Part shown: positions 34,712 through 42,936 of the stretch, one piece after another
How positions within the stretch are numbered: position 1 is the first letter of the stretch
Layout: each line of letters starts with the position of its first letter
Program-made: the position numbers and the translations under genes
Notes under the pieces: model-generated
What the model saw: only the letters and a program-made list of their open reading frames with translations
What the model was told of the DNA's origin: nothing
Databases searched by the model: none
Assembly (NCBI GenBank): GCA_963844205.1
Contig: CAWJNK010000013.1
Coordinates: 434,001-498,000, forward strand
Direction: 5' to 3'
Length of the DNA: 64,000 bases
Source: DASSUW01 sp963844205
GTDB taxonomy: Bacteria; Actinomycetota; Thermoleophilia; Solirubrobacterales; Solirubrobacteraceae

Positions 34712-35110
34712 GTGACGATGCCTGACTACGCGATCGTGAACCTGCTCGAGATCGACGACTCGGTCGAGGGGAGGGTGCCCGGGCTGGAGGGCCGCTTCAG
34801 CCGCAAGCAGCTCAACTCCCGCGACCTGGGCGTGAGCCACTGGCGGTACGCGCCGAACACGCGCAACCAGACCGCCCACAGCCACCGCGAGCAGGAGGAG
34901 GCGTACGTCGTCGTCTCCGGCTCCGGCCGCGTGCGGCTCGACGACGAGGTGCGGGACATCCGGCAGTGGGACGTCGTGCGGGTCGCGCCCGAAGTCGTGC
35001 GCGCGTTCGAGTCGGGCCCGGACGGGCTCGAGCTGATCGCGGTCGGCGGGCCGAAGCCGGAGGGCGGCGACGGCGTCCCGACCGACTCGCCCTGGCCTGA
35101 CGCGCGCTGA
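34712..35110 (+). CDS. cupin-domain protein
   Basis: 132 residues, one cupin barrel: metal-site motif 1 near residues 49-60 (QTAHSHREQEEAYVV) and motif 2 region DVVRVAPEVVRAFESG. No second domain, so an enzyme or small sensor role cannot be told apart. GTG at 34712 or ATG at 34718. It follows the phosphoesterase and ends before a hairpin. Confidence 0.8.
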   Translation: MTMPDYAIVNLLEIDDSVEGRVPGLEGRFSRKQLNSRDLGVSHWRYAPNTRNQTAHSHREQEEAYVVVSGSGRVRLDDEVRDIRQWDVVRVAPEVVRAFESGPDGLELIAVGGPKPEGGDGVPTDSPWPDAR

Positions 35111-35150
35111 TCCCGCTCAGCGCGCAGCCCGCCCCGGCGTAGGTCAGGCG

Positions 35151-35172
35151 GCCGGTGCCGCCACCCACCGGC
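35151..35172. terminator. hairpin after the cupin gene
   Basis: Arms GCCGGTG and CACCGGC around 8 bases, 40 bases past the cupin stop and just ahead of the promoter region of the acyl-CoA ligase operon. No U-run. Confidence 0.45.
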
Positions 35173-35184
35173 ACTGCGGCGGCG

Positions 35185-35223
35185 GGAGTTGTCGGCCGCC
35201 GCCAACGTCGCCGCCCCCGACTT
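35185..35223 (+). promoter_or_regulatory. element shared with the liv operon promoter (copy 1)
   Basis: GGAGTTGTC (35185-35193), 9 bases, CAACG (35203-35207), 12 bases, ACTT (35220-35223). The same words with the same two spacings occur at 44481-44519 upstream of livF. Here the palindrome is partial (GTTG...CAAC). It lies 53-91 bases before the ligase ATG, a good place for an activator or repressor site. PucR, encoded nearby, is the candidate binder (inference). Confidence 0.5.
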
Positions 35224-35275
35224 TGGCGCTGCACGCCATTCAACGCCGCCCCGCGCCGCCGTAGCTTCCGCGGCC

Positions 35276-36685
35276 ATGAACCTCGCAGCCAATCTGACGG
35301 ACACGGCCCGCCGGCATCCCGACCGCACCGCGCTCGTGCTCGGCGACCACGAGCTCACCTACGCGCAGCTCGACGCCGCGAGCGCCCGCGTCGCCGGCAT
35401 GCTGCGTGCGCGCGGGGTGCGGCCCGGCGACCGGGTCGGCGTCATGCTCCCGAACGTCCCGCAGTTCGCGATGGCGTACTACGGGGTCCTGCGGATGGGC
35501 GGCGTCGTCGTGCCGATGAACCCGCTGCTGAAGGCCCGCGAGGTGGACCACTACGTCTCCGACTCCGGCGCCCCGCTGGTGCTCGACGACCCCGCCGCGC
35601 TCCCTGGTGACGCCGAGCCGGACTTCACCGTCGCCGAGCGCGCCGTGCACGACACCGCGGTGATCCTCTACACGTCCGGGACGACCGGCAAGCCGAAGGG
35701 CGCCGAGCTCACGCACGGCAACCTGGCGTGCAACGTCGACGTCATGCGCGAGCTCATCTCCGTCGAGTCCACGGACGTCATCCTCGGCGCCCTGCCGCTG
35801 TTCCACTCGTTCGGCCAGACCTGCGGGCTGAACACGGCGGTCGCCTCCGGCGCGTGCCTGGCGCTGATCCCGCGCTTCCTCCCCGGCGACGTGCTCGAGC
35901 TCGTGGAGCGCCGGCGCGTGACCGTGTTCGAGGGCGTCCCGACGATGTACGCGGCGCTGTTGCACGCCGCCGATCGGGACCGCCACGACGCATCCTCGCT
36001 GCGCGTCTGCGTGTCCGGCGGGGCCGCGCTCCCGCTCGAGGTCCTGCACGGCTTCGAGGCCGCGTTCGGGTGCGTCGTGCTCGAGGGGTACGGGCTGTCG
36101 GAGACGTCGCCCGTCGCGTCGTTCAACCGCGCCGAGCTGCGCAAGCCCGGCTCGATCGGCACGCCGGTCGACGGCGTCCAGATGCGGCTGCTCGACCCCA
36201 CGCCGGAGGGCGTCGGAGAGATCGCGATCCGCGGCCACAACGTGATGAAGGGCTACTGGCGCAACCCCGACGCGACGCACCAGGCGATCGACGCCGACGG
36301 CTGGTTCCGCAGCGGCGACCTCGCGCGCGTCGATGAGGACGGCTGCTACTTCATCGTCGACCGCAAGAAGGAGCTGATCATCCGCGGCGGCTACAACGTC
36401 TACCCGCGCGAGATCGAGGAGGTCATCTACGAGCACCCGGCGGTGCGCGAGGCGGCCGTGGTCGGCATCCCCCATCCCGAGCTCGGCGAGGAGGTCGGCG
36501 CCTGCGTCGCGCTGAAGGACGGCGTCGAGGCCGACGAGGCCGACCTGCGCGAGTTCGTCCGTTCCCAGGTCGCCGCGTACAAGTACCCGCGCCACGTCTG
36601 GTTCGTCGACGCGCTGCCGAAGGGGCCGACGGGCAAGATCCTCAAGCGCGCGATCGAGGTCCCGGAGCAGGCGGCCGCGCGGTGA
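35276..36685 (+). CDS. AMP-forming acyl-CoA synthetase, first paralogue
   Basis: 469-residue ANL-superfamily ligase: P-loop YTSGTTGKPKGAELTHGN, GYGLSETSP, SGDLARVDEDGCY hinge, and C-terminal catalytic Lys in PTGKILKR. It would activate a fatty or other carboxylic acid to its CoA thioester with ATP. At 469 residues it is shorter than long-chain FadD, so chain-length preference is open. ATG 35276 (NLAANLTDTARRHPDRTAL) begins at the same place as the paralogue at 42933-44384. First gene of a four-gene overlapping operon (GTGA to the next). Confidence 0.92.
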   Translation: MNLAANLTDTARRHPDRTALVLGDHELTYAQLDAASARVAGMLRARGVRPGDRVGVMLPNVPQFAMAYYGVLRMGGVVVPMNPLLKAREVDHYVSDSGAPLVLDDPAALPGDAEPDFTVAERAVHDTAVILYTSGTTGKPKGAELTHGNLACNVDVMRELISVESTDVILGALPLFHSFGQTCGLNTAVASGACLALIPRFLPGDVLELVERRRVTVFEGVPTMYAALLHAADRDRHDASSLRVCVSGGAALPLEVLHGFEAAFGCVVLEGYGLSETSPVASFNRAELRKPGSIGTPVDGVQMRLLDPTPEGVGEIAIRGHNVMKGYWRNPDATHQAIDADGWFRSGDLARVDEDGCYFIVDRKKELIIRGGYNVYPREIEEVIYEHPAVREAAVVGIPHPELGEEVGACVALKDGVEADEADLREFVRSQVAAYKYPRHVWFVDALPKGPTGKILKRAIEVPEQAAAR

Positions 36686-38349
36686 GCACCGCCGCGGCCG
36701 CGCGCGGAGCGCTCGAGATTCTGCTCACCGACGCCGCCGTCGGCGGGCGCCGGCGGTTCGTGCCCGCCGGCGCGGCCGCGAGGACCGCCGCCGGCCTCGC
36801 GCGACGACCGCGCCGCCCGGTGGCGCGCGCGAGGACGCTCGGCGTCGAGTTCGCACGCGCGGCGACCGGGCGCTCGAGGCTGCGCCCCGCCAAGGGCGAC
36901 CGGCGCTTCGCCGATCGCGCGTGGGAAACGAACCCACTGCTGCGCTCGCTGCTGCAGGCATACCTCGCGGCGAGCGTCGCGGTCGACGGCCTGATCGACG
37001 ACGCCGACCTCGACTGGCGCGACGAGCGGCAGGCGCGCTTCGCGGCCGGCAACGTGCTCGACGCGCTGGCGCCGACCAACTTCCCGCTGACCAACCCGGC
37101 CGTGCTGCGCGAGATCGTCGACCACGGCGGCACGAACCTGGCGCGCGGGGCCCGTCAGCTCGTCCGCGACGCCTCGCGCTCGCCGAGGCTGCCGGCGAGC
37201 GTCGACACCAGCAGCTTCTCGGTCGGCGAGAACCTCGCGACGAGTCCCGGGTCGGTGGTCCTGCGCACCGACGTGTTCGAGCTGATCCAGTACAAGCCGC
37301 AGACGCCGGAGGTCCACGAGGTCCCGATGCTGATCGTCCCGCCGACGATCAACAAGTTCTACGTGCTGGACCTCGCGCCCGGCCGCAGCCTGGTCGAGCA
37401 CCTGCTCAGCGAGGGCCAGCAGGTGTTCGTGATGTCCTGGCGCAACCCCGGCCCCGAGCACGGGCACTGGGACCTCGACACGTACGCCGAGGCCGTGCTG
37501 GAGGCCCGCGCGGCGACCGCCGAGGTCGCCCGGTCTGAGCCCGTGCATCTCACGGTCGCGTGCTCCGGCGGGATCATCACCGCCGGCGCGCTCGCCCACC
37601 TCGCCGACGCCGACGTGGCGAGCCTCACGCTGCTGGTCTGCGCGCTCGACAACGAGCGCGCGGGGACGGCGGCGGCGCTCGCCGGTCGCGAGGTCGCAGC
37701 GGCCGCGGTCGCCGAGTCGGCCCGCAAGGGCTACCTCGACGGCCGCGCGCTGGCCGGCGTCTTCGCGTGGCTGCGCCCGAACGACCTGATCTGGGGCTAC
37801 GTCGTCAACAACTACCTCATGGGCCGCCGCCCGCCGGCCTTCGACGTCCTGTACTGGAACCAGGACACGGTCCGCCTCGCGGCCGGGCTGCACCGCGACT
37901 TCGTGCGCATCGCGCTCGAGAACTCCCTCACCCGCGCGGGCGCCGTCGAGGTGCTCGACAAGCCGGTCGACCTCGGCGCCTTCACGGCCGACACCTACGC
38001 CGTGGCCGGGCTCAACGACCACCTCGTGCCGTGGGAAAACGCCTATCGGAGCGCACGGCTGCTGGGCGGCGAGACGCGCTTCATGCTCTCCACCAGCGGC
38101 CACATCCAGGCGCTGGTCAACCCGCCGAGCGTCGAGAGCCGCGCGAGCTACCGCACCGCCACCGAGCTGCCCGAGCGGCCGGAGGACTGGTTCGACCGCG
38201 CCGCGGTCTCCCCCGGGAGCTGGTGGCCGGACTGGACGGCGTGGCTCGCGGAGCGGTCGGGCGCCCGCAGGCCCGCGCCGGCGAAGCTCGGCAGCCGCGC
38301 GCACCGGGCGCGCGGCAAGGCGCCGGGGAGCTACGTCCATGCCGCCTGA
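36682..38349 (+). CDS. PHA synthase-like protein (PhaC family, altered lipase box)
   Basis: 555 residues resembling class I/II polyhydroxyalkanoate synthases, which polymerise hydroxyacyl-CoAs on granules. An N-terminal PhaC domain contains NPLLRSLLQAYLA and DALAPTNFPLTNPAVL. The alpha/beta core has nucleophile Cys294 in VACSGGII, Asp446 in GLNDHLVPW and His474 in SGHIQALVNPP, so the triad is intact. The usual G-x-C-x-G box has Val in place of the first Gly. Neighbouring acyl-CoA ligase and dehydrogenase would supply CoA substrates. No phaA/phaB or phasin is visible. Polymer synthesis is likely but unproven. Confidence 0.82.
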   Translation: MSTAAAARGALEILLTDAAVGGRRRFVPAGAAARTAAGLARRPRRPVARARTLGVEFARAATGRSRLRPAKGDRRFADRAWETNPLLRSLLQAYLAASVAVDGLIDDADLDWRDERQARFAAGNVLDALAPTNFPLTNPAVLREIVDHGGTNLARGARQLVRDASRSPRLPASVDTSSFSVGENLATSPGSVVLRTDVFELIQYKPQTPEVHEVPMLIVPPTINKFYVLDLAPGRSLVEHLLSEGQQVFVMSWRNPGPEHGHWDLDTYAEAVLEARAATAEVARSEPVHLTVACSGGIITAGALAHLADADVASLTLLVCALDNERAGTAAALAGREVAAAAVAESARKGYLDGRALAGVFAWLRPNDLIWGYVVNNYLMGRRPPAFDVLYWNQDTVRLAAGLHRDFVRIALENSLTRAGAVEVLDKPVDLGAFTADTYAVAGLNDHLVPWENAYRSARLLGGETRFMLSTSGHIQALVNPPSVESRASYRTATELPERPEDWFDRAAVSPGSWWPDWTAWLAERSGARRPAPAKLGSRAHRARGKAPGSYVHAA

Positions 38350-39076
38350 GCGCTGGTGGGGGCGCCCGCTCGCCGAGTCGCGCTGGCCGCTCGAGCTCGC
38401 GCGGCTGTCGGTCGACCCCGTTCTGCTCGGCCGCGGCGTCGCCCGCGGCGACGGGCGACCGGTGGTGCTGATGCCGGGCTTCCTGGCCGGCGACGCCTCG
38501 CTGGCGGTGCTCGCTGCCTGGCTGCGCCGCATCGGCCACCGGCCGTACGGCTGCGGATTCGTCGCGAACGTCGACTGCTCGGACCGGGCGCTCGAGCGCG
38601 TCGAGCGGCGCGTCGAGCAGCTCCATCGCCGCCACGGGCGCCGCGTGGCGCTCGTCGGCCACAGCCGCGGCGGCCACTTCGCGCGCGCGCTCGCGCACCG
38701 GCGCCCCGAGCGCGTCTCGCACGCGGTCTCGCTCGGCGCCGACCTCCAGCGCATGTTCGGCATCAGCGTCCCGACGCAGGCCGCGGTGGTGGCCGCGCGC
38801 CGCGGGGTCGCCGTGATGCGCCGCGGCCGCACCGAGCACTGCCTCACCCCCGACTGCACGTGCGCGTTCGCGCACCACTTCGCCGCGCCGATCCCCACGG
38901 ACCGGGTGCGCTTCACCAGCGTCTACTCGAAGGGAGACGGCGTCGTCCGCTGGCCCGGCAGCATCGTCGCCGGCGCCGACTGCGTCGAGGTGACCGGAAG
39001 TCACGTCGGCCTCATCTTCAACCGCAAGGCCTACCGCGCGATCGCCGAGGCGCTCGCGCTCCCGGAGATCACATGA
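38339..39076 (+). CDS. alpha/beta hydrolase (lipase/esterase-like)
   Basis: 245 residues; nucleophile Ser in LVGHSRGGHFARAL, oxyanion region VVLMPGFLAGD, and late His in VTGSHVGLIFN. The sequence LTPDCTCAFAHHFAAP contains two close Cys that could bind metal or form a disulfide. It overlaps the PHA-synthase-like gene by 11 bases and the dehydrogenase by 4, so it is part of the same operon. A depolymerase or thioesterase role for the polymer or its precursors is inferred from context. Confidence 0.8.
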   Translation: MPPERWWGRPLAESRWPLELARLSVDPVLLGRGVARGDGRPVVLMPGFLAGDASLAVLAAWLRRIGHRPYGCGFVANVDCSDRALERVERRVEQLHRRHGRRVALVGHSRGGHFARALAHRRPERVSHAVSLGADLQRMFGISVPTQAAVVAARRGVAVMRRGRTEHCLTPDCTCAFAHHFAAPIPTDRVRFTSVYSKGDGVVRWPGSIVAGADCVEVTGSHVGLIFNRKAYRAIAEALALPEIT

Positions 39077-40227
39077 TGCTCGGCACCGCCCTCGTCACCG
39101 ACCACTTCCTCGTCCGCGAGCAGTTCGACGACGCCGAATGGGACGTATTCATGCGTACCCGCCGCTTCGTCGACGAGGAGGTGCTCCCGGTCATCAACGA
39201 CTACTGGGAACGGGCCGAGTTCCCATGGCCGCTCGCCCGTCGGCTCGCCGAGCTCAAGCTGCTCGACGACGGGCTGAGCCCGCTCGCCCTCGGGCTCGTA
39301 CACATGGAGCTCAACCGCGGGGACGGCAGCCTCGGAACGTTCTTCGGCGTCCAAGCCGGGCTCGCGATGAAGGCGATCGCGATGCTCGGCTCGCCCGAGC
39401 AGCAGGCGCGCTGGCTGGAGCCGATGGCGCGGCTCGACGCGATCGGCGCCTTTGCGCTGACCGAGCCCGACCACGGCTCCGACTCCGTCGCGCTCGAGAC
39501 CAGCGCGCGCCGCGAGGGCGACAGCTGGGTGCTCGACGGCGCCAAGCGCTGGATCGGCAACGGCACCATCGCCGACGTCGTGGTCGTGTGGGCGCGCTCG
39601 ACCGAGGACGGGCAGGTCAAGGGCTTCCTGGTGGAGACCGGCACGCCGGGCTACGTGGCGGAGGTGATCGGCGGCAAGGGCGCCGCGCGGGCGGTGTGGC
39701 AGGCGGACATCCGACTCGACGGCGTCCGCGTGCCCGAGTCCTCCCGCCTGCCCGGCGCGCACACGTTCAAGGACGCCGGCCGGGTGCTCGTCACCACGCG
39801 CGGGACCGTCGCCTGGGGTGCGCTCGGGCACGCCATGGCCGCCTACGACATCGCGCTCACGTACGCGAAGCAGCGCCACCAGTTCGGGCGGCCGCTGGCG
39901 AGCTTCCAGATCGTCCAGGACCGGCTCGTGAAGATGCTCGCCGAGGTCACGAGCATGCAGCTCTACTGCATGCAGCTCGCCCGGCTGGCCGGCGCGGGTC
40001 GCGTCAGCGACACCATCGCCGGGCTCGCGAAGTTCAACAACACGCGCAAGGCGCGCCAGGTGATCGCCGAGGCGCGCGACCTGCTCGGCGGCAACGGCAT
40101 CCTGCTGGAGAACCATGTCATCCGCCACATGAGCGACATCGAGGTCCTGCACACGTTCGAGGGCACGGAGACGATCCAGGCCCTGATCGTCGGGCGCGAC
40201 ATCACCGGCATCGGCGCGTTCGCCTAG
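39073..40227 (+). CDS. acyl-CoA dehydrogenase (glutaryl-CoA dehydrogenase-like branch)
   Basis: 384 residues with the FAD-binding motifs FALTEPDHGSDSVAL and WIGNG, the flavin-contact block QRHQFGRPLASFQIVQD, and the C-terminal segment DLLGGNGILLENHVIRHMSD followed by the catalytic-Glu region HTFEGTETIQ. It would oxidise an acyl-CoA to the enoyl-CoA. The resemblance to glutaryl-CoA dehydrogenases is by overall pattern only. Last gene of the operon, with ATG overlapping the hydrolase stop. It converges on the quinone oxidoreductase gene, 3 bases apart. Confidence 0.88.
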   Translation: MMLGTALVTDHFLVREQFDDAEWDVFMRTRRFVDEEVLPVINDYWERAEFPWPLARRLAELKLLDDGLSPLALGLVHMELNRGDGSLGTFFGVQAGLAMKAIAMLGSPEQQARWLEPMARLDAIGAFALTEPDHGSDSVALETSARREGDSWVLDGAKRWIGNGTIADVVVVWARSTEDGQVKGFLVETGTPGYVAEVIGGKGAARAVWQADIRLDGVRVPESSRLPGAHTFKDAGRVLVTTRGTVAWGALGHAMAAYDIALTYAKQRHQFGRPLASFQIVQDRLVKMLAEVTSMQLYCMQLARLAGAGRVSDTIAGLAKFNNTRKARQVIAEARDLLGGNGILLENHVIRHMSDIEVLHTFEGTETIQALIVGRDITGIGAFA

Positions 40228-40230
40228 ACC

Positions 40231-41136
40231 TCAGCGTGCCACCTCGAGCACGACCTTTCCGCGCTTGTCGGCGGTCATGCTGCGCTCGAACGCGCTCGCC
40301 GCCTCGGCGAGCGGGAACACGGAGTCGATGGCGGGGGGCGGCCAGCCGTCCTCGAGCCGCCTCGCGGTCTCCACGAGCTGCCCGCGGTTGGGCTCGACGA
40401 CGAAGTACACGCTGCTGATCCCGCTCGCCCGGGGCGGCTCCTCGGCGATCGAGACGAGCCGACCGCCCTCCCGCAGCACGGCCGGCGAACGCAGCAGCCG
40501 CTCGCCGCCGGCGGTGTCGAACACGAGGTCGACGGGTTCGAGGCCGGCCTCCCACGGCCCGGCCGTGGGGTCGACGACCACGTCGGCGCCGAGCTCGCGG
40601 GCGCGCTCGGCGCCGTGGCTCGACGTCGTGACGATCACCTGGGCGCCGCGATCGCGGGCCAGCGGCGTGGCGAACTGGCCGACCCCACCCGTCGCCCCGT
40701 GGATCAGCACCCGCTCGCCGCTCGCCAGCCCGCCGTGGTCGATGAGCCCTTGCCACGCGCTCAGCGCGGCGAGCGGCGTCGCCGCGGATTCGACGTGGCT
40801 CAGCCCGCGCGGCCGGGACGCGAGCCGCTCGACCGGGACGGCGGCGTACTCGGCGGCGACGCCGTCACGGTCGAACGCGGTCATCCCGTACACCTCGTCG
40901 CCGACCGCCACGCCGGTCACATCGGGCCCGAGGGCCGAGACGACGCCGGAGAGCTCGTAGGACGGGATCGCGGGGAGCCGGTCGACCGGCCACTCGAGCT
41001 CGTCGCGCGTGATCGCCGCGGCGTGGACCCGCACGAGCACCTCTCCAGGCCCCGGCGCAGGGGTGGCGACCTCCTCCACGACCACCGGACCGCCAGCGGC
41101 GCGCAGGACCACCGCGGACATCGTCGCGGACGTCAT
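40231..41136 (-). CDS. zinc-independent MDR-family NADP(H) oxidoreductase (quinone reductase-like)
   Basis: 301 residues, medium-chain dehydrogenase/reductase fold: a GroES-like N-terminal half and a Rossmann half with HGATGGVGQFATPLARDRGAQV. The Cys/His zinc ligands of alcohol dehydrogenases are absent, as in quinone oxidoreductases. It is coupled to the MarR gene upstream (4-base overlap). Such pairs usually respond to reactive quinones, electrophiles or phenols. Confidence 0.88.
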   Translation of the reverse strand: MTSATMSAVVLRAAGGPVVVEEVATPAPGPGEVLVRVHAAAITRDELEWPVDRLPAIPSYELSGVVSALGPDVTGVAVGDEVYGMTAFDRDGVAAEYAAVPVERLASRPRGLSHVESAATPLAALSAWQGLIDHGGLASGERVLIHGATGGVGQFATPLARDRGAQVIVTTSSHGAERARELGADVVVDPTAGPWEAGLEPVDLVFDTAGGERLLRSPAVLREGGRLVSIAEEPPRASGISSVYFVVEPNRGQLVETARRLEDGWPPPAIDSVFPLAEAASAFERSMTADKRGKVVLEVAR

Positions 41137-41639
41137 GCCGCCTTCTCCAGACCGGTCAGCAGCGCCCGCAGCAGGCCGTCCAGGGCCCGGACCTCGTTCT
41201 GCCCGAGCGGGGCCAGCACCCGGTCCTCGTTGGCGACGTGAAGCTGGACGGCCCGGTCGATCGCGCGCTTCCCGGCCGGGGTCAGCCGAACCAGGGTTCC
41301 GCGCCGGTCGGCCGGGTCGGGGCGCCGCTCGATCAGCCCGGCCCGCTCCATCGTGTCCAGGCGCTTGGTCATGCCGCCCGACGAGAGCATGACCGCCTCC
41401 ATCAGCGCCTTCGGATTCAGCTCGTACGGCCGACCGGCCCGCCGCAGCGCCGCCAGCAGATCGAACCACCCGCGCTCGAGCCCGCGCTCGCGCAGCGGAG
41501 CCGACAGCCGTTCGTCGGCCAACCGTGCGACCAGCAGCAGCCTCCCCACCACGCCCATCGCCGTCGTATCGAGCTGCGGCCGCTCCCGCGCCCACTCGGC
41601 CAGGATCTCGTCCACGCGGTCCGGCGTGACGACCGTCAT
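41133..41639 (-). CDS. MarR-family regulator of the adjacent oxidoreductase
   Basis: 168 residues, winged HTH (about 55-120) with LNPKALMEAVMLSSGGMTKRLDTMERAGL and the wing RPDPADRRGTLVRLT. The ATG at 41639 is preferred over an in-frame TTG nine bases earlier. A 10-3-10 perfect palindrome lies 24 bases upstream. Probable repressor of its own two-gene operon, released by a phenolic or oxidative ligand (family knowledge). Confidence 0.9.
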   Translation of the reverse strand: MTVVTPDRVDEILAEWARERPQLDTTAMGVVGRLLLVARLADERLSAPLRERGLERGWFDLLAALRRAGRPYELNPKALMEAVMLSSGGMTKRLDTMERAGLIERRPDPADRRGTLVRLTPAGKRAIDRAVQLHVANEDRVLAPLGQNEVRALDGLLRALLTGLEKAA

Positions 41640-41662
41640 GACGGGCAACCTAGCATATGTCT

Positions 41663-41685
41663 CGCCAGCAAGACTCTTGCTGGCG
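41663..41685. promoter_or_regulatory. 10-3-10 palindromic operator for the MarR operon
   Basis: CGCCAGCAAG, ACT, CTTGCTGGCG: perfect 10-bp arms. It lies between the PucR stop and the MarR start, next to an AT-rich CATATGCTA that could be the -10 box. A terminator for the pucR transcript is the alternative, but there is no U-run and the position suits MarR autoregulation. Confidence 0.65.
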
Positions 41686-41694
41686 TGAAATCGC

Positions 41695-42936
41695 TCAGGC
41701 GCCGTGCACGCGCAGCGCGATCAGGAGGTCGAGCACGTCGGCCACGTGGCGCAGGTCGCAGCCCGTGCGCTCCTCGATCTTGCCGAGCCGGTAGCGCGCG
41801 GTGTTCGGGTGGACGTAGAGCCGCTCGGCGGCAACCTTGGTGTTGAAGTCGGCGGCGACGTACTCGAGCAGCGTGGTCGTCAGGACGCCGTCCTCCGCGA
41901 GGTCGTCGACGACGAACTGGCGGACCTTCGGCGGGATACGGCGGCGAGCCGTGTCGGGGCCGAACAGCGCGAGGCAGTCGAAGGCGGTGAGCGCCGGGAG
42001 CGCGACCACGCCGCCCGACCCGCGCACGCGTTCAAGCGCGGTCTCGGCCTCGGCGTACGCCTCGGGCATCCGGTCGAGCCCGTCGTGCACCGTGCTGACG
42101 CCGATCGCGAGCGGGATCCCCTCCGCCGCGAGCTGTTCTTGCGCGGCCTCCAAGCTTTCGATCAGCGTCTCGACCAGCCGGTCGACGGTGGAGACGACGA
42201 TCACCTCCTCGTGGCGGACGACCGCCAGCGGCGCGACCGCCGACGCGACCGCCCGTGTCAGCGCCACGGCAACCGAGCGGAGGCCGCGCTCGTCCTGCGG
42301 CCCGCCGGTCGGGTGCGCCGCGATGAGGATGCAGTCGGCGCCCGGCACGAGCCCCGCCGCTCGGGCCGCGGTGAGCTTCGGCCCGGGCGCGGGAGCGCGG
42401 CCCGCGAGCAGGTCCTCGAGCAGGTCGCGCCGCACGCGCTCGCCCTGGGCGTGCAGCAGGCGCTCGGCCTCGAGGTACACGTCGGCGGCCTCGGCGGCCG
42501 CCATGTTGATGTACCGGATGATCGTGCCGGCCGCCTCCATCGCGCTGATGCGCGCCGGCTCGGTGTCGGCGCTCGCCAGCAGCGCGTCCCAGAACTCCTC
42601 CTGGTAGATCCGGAACGCCTGCATGAACGCCGCCAGCGGGATACGGCCCACGCGCCGGGTCGCGCGCGTGCGCATGAAGGAGAGCTCCTCGCGCGGCGGC
42701 GGGTGCCCGGCCTCCACGCTGCGCATCATCAGGTCGTGGTGGAAGCCGACGTGCTGGCGCACGTCCTCGACGAACGCCGGGTCGACGATCGCGCGGTACT
42801 CCGGGATCTCCGTGCGGATCCGGTGCAGACCCTTCTCGATGATCTCCTCGCGGCGGGCTCTCAGCGCGTCGAGCAGGCCCACGAGCGGCTCGAGCTCCAA
42901 GGGCCGATCATACGGCGGATCCAGCATCGCGCTCAT
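41695..42936 (-). CDS. PucR-family transcriptional regulator
   Basis: 413 residues. An N-terminal helical sensor region (about 20-150, FVEDVRQHVGFHHDLMMRSV), a GGDEF-like middle domain (about 190-310), and the C-terminal PucR HTH (about 340-410: EYVAADFNTKVAAERLYVHPNTARYRLGKIEERTG). These proteins control catabolism of purines, proline, glycine betaine or organic acids. The ATG overlaps the stop of the upstream acyl-CoA ligase (ATGA). The gene sits between two operons that share a promoter element, which makes it the best regulator candidate for both. Confidence 0.9.
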   Translation of the reverse strand: MSAMLDPPYDRPLELEPLVGLLDALRARREEIIEKGLHRIRTEIPEYRAIVDPAFVEDVRQHVGFHHDLMMRSVEAGHPPPREELSFMRTRATRRVGRIPLAAFMQAFRIYQEEFWDALLASADTEPARISAMEAAGTIIRYINMAAAEAADVYLEAERLLHAQGERVRRDLLEDLLAGRAPAPGPKLTAARAAGLVPGADCILIAAHPTGGPQDERGLRSVAVALTRAVASAVAPLAVVRHEEVIVVSTVDRLVETLIESLEAAQEQLAAEGIPLAIGVSTVHDGLDRMPEAYAEAETALERVRGSGGVVALPALTAFDCLALFGPDTARRRIPPKVRQFVVDDLAEDGVLTTTLLEYVAADFNTKVAAERLYVHPNTARYRLGKIEERTGCDLRHVADVLDLLIALRVHGA

